Shown here in pieces: positions 1-4,322 of a stretch of DNA of 5,713 nt (position 1 is its first letter; the number at the start of each line of letters is the position of its first letter). The stretch is from contig CALBZH010000832.1 in NCBI GenBank assembly GCA_937889795.1, positions 1 through 5,713 of the forward strand. Reading direction: 5' to 3'. This DNA is from an uncultured Syntrophobacteraceae bacterium. GTDB lineage: Bacteria; Desulfobacterota; Syntrophobacteria; Syntrophobacterales; Syntrophobacteraceae. The translations under genes and the position numbers were made by a program. The notes below the pieces were generated by a model. The model was not told the DNA's origin, searched no databases, and worked only from the letters and a program-made list of their open reading frames with translations.

Positions 1-185
1 TTTTCGAGAAGCGGCTGAATGAATCCGGCGATGCGCTCGAGAAGGAATTTCTGCGAGGCCTGATCAACGAAGAGCGGGAGCACTATGTCCTTCTCGCCGA
101 TCTGAAATTCTATTACGTGGATCCGGAAGGATGGTTCATGGAAAAGAGTCGGGCGCGCCTGGATGGGGCTGGGGGCTCCGCCTGA
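1..185 (+). CDS. Ferritin-like / rubrerythrin-type diiron protein, C-terminal 60 residues (5' end outside window)
   Basis: The reading frame enters at base 3 and stops at TGA 183-185, giving 60 visible residues. Residues 23-27 are EEREH, which contains the ExxH iron-ligand signature (E24, H27) of the last helix in the rubrerythrin/ferritin-like four-helix bundle. The tail YYVDPEGWFMEKSRARLDG is the kind of C-terminal extension found on short ferritin-like proteins of anaerobes, where the chain ends after the bundle. No rubredoxin CxxC pair appears in the visible part, so a C-terminal rubredoxin domain is absent. Members of this superfamily use a diiron site to reduce peroxide or store iron in the cytoplasm; which of these applies here cannot be read from the fragment. 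The redox genes downstream fit an oxidative-stress role. The family is fairly sure, the exact subfamily is not. Confidence 0.8.
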   Translation, partial: FEKRLNESGDALEKEFLRGLINEEREHYVLLADLKFYYVDPEGWFMEKSRARLDGAGGSA

Positions 186-191
186 TCCTGA

Positions 192-230
192 GCTTCAAGG
201 CCCACCGGGAAGTCCGTTGGGTCGAGAAGT
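192..230 (+). other. Imperfect hairpin just downstream of the ferritin-like gene
   Basis: CTTC 193-196 pairs with GAAG 226-229. A symmetric 2x2 internal loop follows (AA 197-198 opposite GA 224-225). GGCCCA 199-204 then pairs with TGGGTC 218-223 with one G-U, leaving a 13-base loop. It begins 7 bases after the stop codon. No T-run follows, so a classical intrinsic terminator is not supported; it may be a 3' stability element or part of a leader. Pairing was read by eye. Confidence 0.35.
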
Positions 231-240
231 GATGATCGCC

Positions 241-282
241 GCCCATGTGCGTGGGCACGTTTCCCCAGTATCCGTCAGATAC
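241..282 (+). other. Two short inverted repeats upstream of the thioredoxin-like gene
   Basis: GCCCA 241-245 and TGGGC 252-256 form a 5-bp stem with a 6-base loop. GTATC 268-272 and GATAC 278-282 form a perfect 5-bp repeat with a 5-base spacer, 23 bases before the ATG at 306. They could be an operator or leader hairpins. Repeats this short also arise by chance. I found no convincing -35/-10 pair in 186-305. Confidence 0.2.
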
Positions 283-305
283 CCCAACCGCGTGGAGCCT
301 TGGCC

Positions 306-890
306 ATGTCGAAGAGCGTCCGAGTATGGTCTGCAGTTGCGGCAACTCTTCTTGGGATCCTTATTGGGTCTTCGTCCAATGCGCAGCGGGTCAATCCTCC
401 GTCCGAGGGTGGAAGTTTCCCCGACATCATGATCCCCGCTCCTTCGAGCGCAGAGGCTCAGAAGTATCTAGGCCTCAAGGCCAAAGAGAAGTTCAAGGTC
501 TCCGAAATCAAGGCCGAGCTGGTCATCTTTGAAGTGTTCAGCATGTATTGCCCCCACTGCCAGAGGGAAGCCCCATCCGTTAACGAGCTCTATCGGCTTA
601 TCGACGGCCGCCCCGATCTGAAGGGAAAGATCAAGGTCGTCGGGCTTGGCGCGGGGAACAACAGTTTCGAGGTGGAGCTTTTCAGCAAGAAATACGACAT
701 CCCGTTTCCTCTGATTCCTGATGTGGATCTGGCTCTGCACCGAGCACTGGGTGAAGTCAGAACCCCTTATTTCATCGCTGTCAAGCTGGGTCGGGGGGGA
801 CAGTCGAAGGTCATTTATTCGAAGGTCGGGAGCCCCGGAGACCCCTCACAGTTTCTCGATCTGTTGCTGCAACGCTCCAAGGCTCTTTGA
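306..890 (+). CDS. Exported thioredoxin-fold protein with CPHC active site (TlpA/DsbA-like)
   Basis: The product has 194 residues. Residues 1-26 look like a Sec signal peptide: basic start MSKSVR, hydrophobic core about 8-20, and a likely cut after SSNA (A26). The mature part is a thioredoxin fold. A strand LVIFEVF (72-78) leads into the active site C82-P-H-C85, followed by a helix QREAPSVNELYRLI. The cis-proline that faces the active site is P154, in RTPY (152-155). CPHC is the DsbA-type dipeptide, but the compact size and overall pattern are closer to TlpA/ResA-like redoxins. The expected role is thiol-disulfide exchange in the periplasm or at the outer membrane face. I chose ATG 306 over TTG 300 because GGAG 294-297 lies 8 bases from 306 but only 2 from 300. 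The exported peroxiredoxin gene starts 12 bases after the stop, so this protein is a plausible electron donor to it (inference). Confidence 0.85.
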   Translation: MSKSVRVWSAVAATLLGILIGSSSNAQRVNPPSEGGSFPDIMIPAPSSAEAQKYLGLKAKEKFKVSEIKAELVIFEVFSMYCPHCQREAPSVNELYRLIDGRPDLKGKIKVVGLGAGNNSFEVELFSKKYDIPFPLIPDVDLALHRALGEVRTPYFIAVKLGRGGQSKVIYSKVGSPGDPSQFLDLLLQRSKAL

Positions 891-892
891 CC

Positions 893-899
893 GGAGGGG
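893..899 (+). promoter_or_regulatory. Strong Shine-Dalgarno of the peroxiredoxin gene
   Basis: GGAGGGG lies in the 12-base gap between the two genes, 3 to 5 bases before ATG 903. It fixes that start and supports cotranscription with the upstream thioredoxin-like gene. Confidence 0.75.
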
Positions 900-902
900 A
901 TT

Positions 903-1520
903 ATGAGCAAGACGACGTTTCCGGCGGCATTGGTCGTGGCGATCCTGGTTGGACTTGGCGTTGCTTGGGGACAGGTGGAATCGGAGCAGTTCAAAGGCAA
1001 GATTTTTCATGCCGAGCCACTCAAGCCCATCGACAGCCGGGTAAGCGTGAAAGTGGGCGACACGGCCCCCGACTTTACACTACCCTCCATAACGGGGGAA
1101 AGAGTATCTCTCAGCCAGTATCGGGGCAAGAAGAACGTGGTCCTGTCTTTCGTCCCGGCTGCTTTTACACCGGTCTGCTCCCAGCAGTGGCCAGGGTACA
1201 GGATGATCCAGGACATGTTCGATGCGCTTGATGCCACCGTGATAGGCATCACAACCGACAACCTCCCGTCACTTTTTGCGTGGACTCAGGAGATGGGTGG
1301 GATTCCGTTCCCAGTGCTGTCGGATTTCTGGCCCCATGGCAAGGTCTCGTCCGAGTACGGAATCCTTCGCGGTGACGGAACCAGTGAGCGAGCCCTTTTT
1401 GTGGTGGATAAATCGGGTGTCATTCGCTATATAGATGTGCATGACATCAACGAAAGGCCTCCGCTGGACCGCTTGCTCCAGCAGCTCGAAGCGCTTAACA
1501 AGCATAAGACGAAGAAGTAA
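903..1520 (+). CDS. Exported 1-Cys peroxiredoxin (AhpC/TSA family)
   Basis: The product has 205 residues. Residues 1-23 form a signal-like segment (MSKTTF, hydrophobic 7-22, then GQ), so the enzyme is probably exported or anchored facing outward. The AhpC/TSA fold follows: VGDTAPDFTLPSITG (51-65), then the peroxidatic motif P85-A-A-F-T89-P-V-C92, where P, T and C match the family's PxxxTxxC. R163 in SERALFVVD matches the conserved active-site arginine. FPVLSDFWPHGKVSSEYGIL (136-155) is typical of thiol peroxidases related to AhpE. C92 is the only cysteine in the chain, so there is no internal resolving cysteine and turnover needs an outside thiol. The family reaction is reduction of H2O2 or organic peroxides to water or alcohol. 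The CPHC protein encoded 12 bases upstream is the obvious candidate reductant. The C-terminus is lysine-rich (NKHKTKK). Confidence 0.9.
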   Translation: MSKTTFPAALVVAILVGLGVAWGQVESEQFKGKIFHAEPLKPIDSRVSVKVGDTAPDFTLPSITGERVSLSQYRGKKNVVLSFVPAAFTPVCSQQWPGYRMIQDMFDALDATVIGITTDNLPSLFAWTQEMGGIPFPVLSDFWPHGKVSSEYGILRGDGTSERALFVVDKSGVIRYIDVHDINERPPLDRLLQQLEALNKHKTKK

Positions 1521-1530
1521 ACGAGTCGGA

Positions 1531-1590
1531 ATGGTAGCCCAATGACGGGATGCATGCTTCCTGGAAGCTGCAGCGGGTGAGTACTACCAT
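1531..1590 (+). other. Nested stem-loop in the leader of the 63-residue zinc-ribbon gene
   Basis: An outer perfect 7-bp stem pairs ATGGTAG 1531-1537 with CTACCAT 1584-1590. CCC 1538-1540 can add three pairs with GGG 1575-1577. Inside sits a tight hairpin: TGCA 1551-1554 with TGCA 1569-1572, a bulged T1555, then GCTT 1556-1559 with AAGC 1565-1568 around a CCTGG loop. The structure ends only 5 bases before the GGGAGGAG ribosome binding site. No T-run follows, so it is not a simple terminator. It is a candidate cis-regulatory or RNA-processing element; no known riboswitch class was recognised. Confidence 0.45.
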
Positions 1591-1595
1591 GTAGA

Positions 1596-1603
1596 GGGAG
1601 GAG
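1596..1603 (+). promoter_or_regulatory. Strong Shine-Dalgarno of the 63-residue zinc-ribbon gene
   Basis: GGGAGGAG ends 3 bases before ATG 1607. It decides the start of a gene too short to call with confidence on length alone. Confidence 0.75.
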
Positions 1604-1606
1604 CGA

Positions 1607-1798
1607 ATGGCAAAGAAGACGAGGCATGTCGTCCATGGTGAATGTCCACAGTGTGCGTGCGGGGATGTTTCCTTCATTCCGTCCGAGACCATGAAGGAAA
1701 AGTATACGGGCCCCGAAGCTGAGATCGAGATTCTGTGCCCGTCCTGTGGGACGAAGCACAAGGGCAAGCTGGTGGTCGAAGAGGTGGAAGACAAGTAA
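1607..1798 (+). CDS. Small zinc-ribbon protein (63 residues), function unknown
   Basis: A 63-residue soluble protein with no signal peptide or membrane segment. Two CxxC knuckles are visible, C13-P-Q-C16 (with C18 directly after) and C44-P-S-C47-G, spaced 27 residues apart as in a zinc ribbon or rubredoxin-like fold. H7, H10 and H51 lie near the knuckles and could also serve as ligands. The N-terminus is basic (MAKKTRH) and the C-terminus acidic (EEVEDK). This arrangement suits a small structural zinc protein or an adaptor that binds nucleic acid or protein. Redox or iron binding cannot be excluded. A strong ribosome binding site lies directly upstream and the codon use resembles the neighbours. 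I do not recognise a named family. Its setting between the peroxiredoxin and a second cysteine-rich gene suggests a stress or metal role, but that is inference. Confidence 0.8.
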   Translation: MAKKTRHVVHGECPQCACGDVSFIPSETMKEKYTGPEAEIEILCPSCGTKHKGKLVVEEVEDK

Positions 1799-1810
1799 CG
1801 CCGAGGTGTG

Positions 1811-1856
1811 GTATCGCTCAAGTCCCGGGGGCATCCTTGCACAGGGTTGAGCGTAC
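1811..1856 (+). other. Bulged 10-bp hairpin between the two small cysteine-rich genes
   Basis: CGCTCAA 1815-1821 pairs perfectly with TTGAGCG 1847-1853. After a single bulged T1814, GTA 1811-1813 pairs with TAC 1854-1856, giving 10 bp in all. CCC 1824-1826 can also pair with GGG 1844-1846 inside. The hairpin starts 12 bases after the stop codon at 1798. It is followed by an A-rich stretch (GGAAAAGCGAAAGC), not T residues, so it is more likely a processing, stability or leader structure than an intrinsic terminator. Confidence 0.45.
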
Positions 1857-1871
1857 GGAAAAGCGAAAGCG

Positions 1872-1881
1872 TCTCGCGAGA
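1872..1881. promoter_or_regulatory. Perfect 10-bp palindrome TCTCGCGAGA upstream of the 59-residue gene
   Basis: TCTCGCGAGA equals its own reverse complement. It lies 17 bases upstream of ATG 1899 and just before the AAGGAGGG ribosome binding site. It could be a dimeric repressor operator or a small RNA hairpin. No matching promoter hexamers were found around it, so the regulatory call is tentative. Confidence 0.3.
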
Positions 1882-1885
1882 ATTC

Positions 1886-1893
1886 AAGGAGGG
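1886..1893 (+). promoter_or_regulatory. Near-ideal Shine-Dalgarno of the 59-residue gene
   Basis: AAGGAGGG sits 5 bases before ATG 1899. It is among the strongest ribosome binding sites in the window and is a main reason to accept the short gene that follows. Confidence 0.8.
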
Positions 1894-1898
1894 ATACG

Positions 1899-2078
1899 AT
1901 GAGTACACCGCAACATTGTCCTGGTTGGGAAAAGTTCAAATCGCTCACGTCTTTTGTCTGTAAGTGCCCCGAGTGCGGCAAGGAAAAAGAGATCTTTTCC
2001 GACGAGTTCAACAAACAGCACGTTTGCCAGGGATGTGGAAAGCCGATCGATTTCTCCAAGTGCGCACCTCCCGCCTGA
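1899..2078 (+). CDS. Cysteine-rich 59-residue zinc-ribbon-like protein, function unknown
   Basis: The ATG at 1899 opens a 59-codon frame ending at TGA 2076-2078. The product has seven cysteines: C7, C21, C23, C26, C43, C46 and C55. C23-P-E-C26-G and C43-Q-G-C46-G form a classic pair of zinc-ribbon knuckles with 16 residues between them. C7, C21 and C55 are extra and could bind a second metal or form thiols. KEKEIFSDEF (28-37) is a charged stretch between the knuckles. Small proteins with a CPxCGKE(x)EIFSDE-like core are, from memory, common in anaerobic bacteria and mostly annotated as hypothetical, so I give no function. There is no signal peptide. The start is supported by the ideal ribosome binding site, and a terminator-like hairpin follows 14 bases after the stop, suggesting this is the last gene of the block. 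Confidence 0.78.
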   Translation: MSTPQHCPGWEKFKSLTSFVCKCPECGKEKEIFSDEFNKQHVCQGCGKPIDFSKCAPPA

Positions 2079-2092
2079 TCTCGACGGTACCA

Positions 2093-2141
2093 AGCAGGGT
2101 CGGCTCGGATCCGGTTGAATCGACCCTGCTCATTTGCTTCT
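2093..2141 (+). terminator. Probable intrinsic terminator after the 59-residue gene
   Basis: AGCAGGGTCG 2093-2102 and CGACCCTGCT 2121-2130 form a perfect 10-bp GC-rich stem with an 18-base loop containing CGGATCCG. The downstream bases CATTTGCTTCT are T-rich but broken by C and G, so termination may be incomplete. The position, 14 bases after a stop codon and before a separate transcription unit, fits a terminator. Confidence 0.6.
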
Positions 2142-2155
2142 CGCCCGCACGGGTC

Positions 2156-2176
2156 CCCGCCGAGCTCTCCGACGGG
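2156..2176 (+). other. Second hairpin in the 2079-2251 spacer
   Basis: CCCG 2156-2159 pairs with CGGG 2173-2176 and, after one C-A mismatch, CG 2161-2162 pairs with CG 2170-2171 around a short loop. No T-run follows. It may simply reflect high GC content. Promoter elements for the downstream gene must lie in about 2140-2235, but no clear -35/-10 pair was found there. Confidence 0.25.
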
Positions 2177-2208
2177 AGCCTCCGCTCTCACTGCCCGATT
2201 CCCCGACA

Positions 2209-2241
2209 CCATCAATCATGACATTCCCGACCTTGATGGAG
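2209..2241 (+). promoter_or_regulatory. Inverted repeat overlapping the ribosome binding site of the DUF255 gene
   Basis: CCATCAA 2209-2215 and TTGATGG 2233-2239 form a perfect 7-bp stem with a 17-base loop. The right arm shares its final GG (2238-2239) with the only Shine-Dalgarno-like sequence, GGAG 2238-2241, which lies 10 bases before ATG 2252. If it forms in the mRNA it would partly hide the ribosome binding site. It could equally be a DNA operator. Confidence 0.35.
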
Positions 2242-2251
2242 TACCAGAGCC

Positions 2252-4306
2252 ATGGCCAATCGGCTTCAACATGAAAAAAGTCCTTACTTGCTCCAGCATG
2301 CCCACAATCCAGTGGACTGGTATCCTTGGGGGGACGAGGCCTTTCGAAAGGCGAGAGAGGAGAACAAGCCGATCTTTCTGTCGATCGGATATTCGACCTG
2401 TCACTGGTGCCACGTGATGGAGCGCGAATCGTTCGAGGACGGGGAGGTGGCGGGGCTCCTCAACGAGCACCTGGTCGCCGTGAAGGTCGATCGCGAAGAA
2501 CGCCCCGACGTGGACGAGATCTACATGGGGGTGTGCCAGGCTATGACGGGAAGCGGGGGCTGGCCCCTGTCCATTTTCATGACCCCGGACCAGAAGCCGT
2601 TTTATGCCGCCACCTACCTTCCCAAGCAGGGGCGGATGGGGATGGCGGGGTTCATGGACGTCGTTCGCCAGATCGCTCGCCTGTGGAAGGAGCAGCCGGA
2701 GCGGGTCCTCCAGGCGGGTGATCAAGTTACCCAGGCAATCCAGCCGAAAGGATCCCAAGGGGCTCAGGCCCCTCCAGGAATGGCAGCACTTGACCTGGCC
2801 TACCAGCAGCTTCAGGGGACGTTTGATTCCCAATGGGGCGGCTTCGGGCATGCGCCCAAATTCCCCACGCCACACCACCTCACGTTCCTGCTCCGATACC
2901 ATCGGCGTCATCCGGAATCTGCGGCGCTGAGCATGGTCGAAAAGACCCTCTCAAGCATGAGGCGGGGGGGCATCTTCGACCAGGTAGGGCTCGGGTTTCA
3001 CCGATATTCCGTCGATGAGCGGTGGCTCGTTCCGCATTTCGAGAAGATGCTCTACGATCAGGCTCTGCTGGCCATGGCCTATGTGGAAGCCTATCAGGTG
3101 ACCGGAAAGCGGGAGCACGCCGATGCCGCTCGCGAGATTTTCGAGTATGTGCTTCGGGATATGACCGATCCTCTGGGCGGCTTCTATTCCGCCGAAGATG
3201 CTGACAGTGAAGGCGAGGAGGGGCTCTTCTACGTCTGGACGCCGGATGCGGTGAAAGCCGTGCTGGGTGCCGAGCGGGCCGACCTTTTTTGCCGGTACTT
3301 TGACATCACTTCGGCGGGGAATTTCGAGCACGGACGCAGCATTCCACACGCGCTCAAAACCGAGGAAGTCTTTGCTCGGATGGTGGGGATGACTCCGGAA
3401 GCCCTCAAAGACGCGCTGGCTTCGTGTCGCGGAGACCTTTTTGCGGCGAGGGAGCGACGCATTCATCCACTGAAGGATGACAAGATCCTTACCGCCTGGA
3501 ACGGACTGATGATCGCCGCCTTGGCGATGGGATCGCGTGCGATGGGGGACCAACAGCTCCTGGACGTTGCCTCGAAGGCCGCCGACTTCCTCTGGAGCAA
3601 CCTTCGAGACGGGTCGGGCCGATTGCTTCGCCGATTCCGTGGCAACCAAACGGCGCACATGGCCTACCTGGACGATCATGCGTATTTCGTGTGGGGGCTT
3701 CTTGAGCTCTACGAGACGAGCTTTGAGGTCAGGCACCTGGAGCGGGCATTGACGCTCAATCAGGCCATGCTCGATCTCTTCTGGGACGAGGACGAAGGAG
3801 GCCTTTTTTTCACGGGGAGCGATGGGGAGGAGCTGATCGTTCGGGACAAGCAGCTCTACGACGGAGCCGTGCCGTCAGGCAACTCCGTGGCCGCGTTGAA
3901 CCTGTTGAGACTGAACCGCATGACGGGGAATCCCCTGCTTGAAGAAAGGGCCGACCGGCTGCTTAAACGCTTTGGGGGGATGGTTCAGGATTATCCGATG
4001 GCCTATACGCAATTCATGAATGCGGTTGATTTTGCCCTTGGCCCCACCACGGAGGTGGTTTTCTCCGGCGACCTGGAAGACGAACGGGGGCGCTCCATGC
4101 TTGAATGGGTGCGCGGGCGATTTGCGCCAAACCGCGTGATGCTCTGGCGCAGGACGGGGACGGAAGGAGAGCGGCTGGATTCTCTGTGCGGGTATGTCGG
4201 GCAGCTGCAGCCCAAGGATGGCGGCCCGACCGTCTATGTTTGCGAGCACTACGCCTGCAAACGGCCCGTGACGACCCTGGAGGAACTGAAGGCAGTGTTG
4301 ATGTAG
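2252..4306 (+). CDS. DUF255 / SSP411 (SPATA20-like, COG1331) thioredoxin-domain protein
   Basis: A full-length 684-residue protein, the usual size for this family. It opens with the family's hallmark start [25 protein letters not shown] (3-27). A thioredoxin-like domain follows (about 1-165) with the active-site-type motif C50-H-W-C53, then [12 protein letters not shown] (78-88) and [13 protein letters not shown] (101-113). Residues about 180-600 form an alpha/alpha-barrel region related to N-acylglucosamine 2-epimerases and glycosidases, with [20 protein letters not shown] (239-258), [11 protein letters not shown] (261-271), [14 protein letters not shown] (311-324) and LTAWNGLMI (413-421) matching family blocks. 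The C-terminus has a cysteine pair, C664 and C669. No signal peptide, so it is cytoplasmic. The biochemical function of bacterial members is not established; a protein-disulfide or sugar-related activity is often assumed. It probably heads a unit with asnS, 16 bases downstream. Confidence 0.93.
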   Translation: MANRLQHEKSPYLLQHAHNPVDWYPWGDEAFRKAREENKPIFLSIGYSTCHWCHVMERESFEDGEVAGLLNEHLVAVKVDREERPDVDEIYMGVCQAMTGSGGWPLSIFMTPDQKPFYAATYLPKQGRMGMAGFMDVVRQIARLWKEQPERVLQAGDQVTQAIQPKGSQGAQAPPGMAALDLAYQQLQGTFDSQWGGFGHAPKFPTPHHLTFLLRYHRRHPESAALSMVEKTLSSMRRGGIFDQVGLGFHRYSVDERWLVPHFEKMLYDQALLAMAYVEAYQVTGKREHADAAREIFEYVLRDMTDPLGGFYSAEDADSEGEEGLFYVWTPDAVKAVLGAERADLFCRYFDITSAGNFEHGRSIPHALKTEEVFARMVGMTPEALKDALASCRGDLFAARERRIHPLKDDKILTAWNGLMIAALAMGSRAMGDQQLLDVASKAADFLWSNLRDGSGRLLRRFRGNQTAHMAYLDDHAYFVWGLLELYETSFEVRHLERALTLNQAMLDLFWDEDEGGLFFTGSDGEELIVRDKQLYDGAVPSGNSVAALNLLRLNRMTGNPLLEERADRLLKRFGGMVQDYPMAYTQFMNAVDFALGPTTEVVFSGDLEDERGRSMLEWVRGRFAPNRVMLWRRTGTEGERLDSLCGYVGQLQPKDGGPTVYVCEHYACKRPVTTLEELKAVLM

Positions 4307-4313
4307 GGAGGTG
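4305..4313 (+). promoter_or_regulatory. Shine-Dalgarno of asnS overlapping the upstream stop codon
   Basis: AGGGAGGTG begins inside the TAG stop (4304-4306) of the DUF255 gene and ends 9 bases before ATG 4323. The overlap with the stop suggests translational coupling within one mRNA. Confidence 0.65.
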
Positions 4314-4322
4314 CGCTGGAAC

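Noticed and set aside
300..305. TTG at 300 as the start of the thioredoxin-like gene
   Set aside because: GGAG 294-297 is only 2 bases away from it, while ATG 306 has the normal 8-base spacing and gives a standard signal peptide.
163..532. Two overlapping + strand frames (163-432 and 245-532) at the start of the thioredoxin-like gene
   Set aside because: They are out of frame with the gene that has the signal peptide and CPHC motif, and their products have no recognisable features.
2106..2113. CGGATCCG palindrome as a separate operator
   Set aside because: It lies in the loop of the terminator-like hairpin and is better explained as part of that structure.
1427..2215. A 262-codon open frame on the - strand across the two small genes
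   Set aside because: Its translation shows no domain-like pattern. It overlaps two + strand genes with strong ribosome binding sites and clear CxxC motifs, and its length is explained by GC-rich codon structure on the other strand.
2216..3736. Long - strand open frames (231 and 261 codons) inside the DUF255 gene
   Set aside because: They lie opposite a well-recognised full-length family member and translate to arginine-, proline- and histidine-rich strings typical of antisense shadows.
4311..4313. GTG at 4311 as an earlier in-frame asnS start
   Set aside because: It lies within the ribosome binding site itself. ATG 4323 has proper spacing and starts where AsnRS proteins normally begin.
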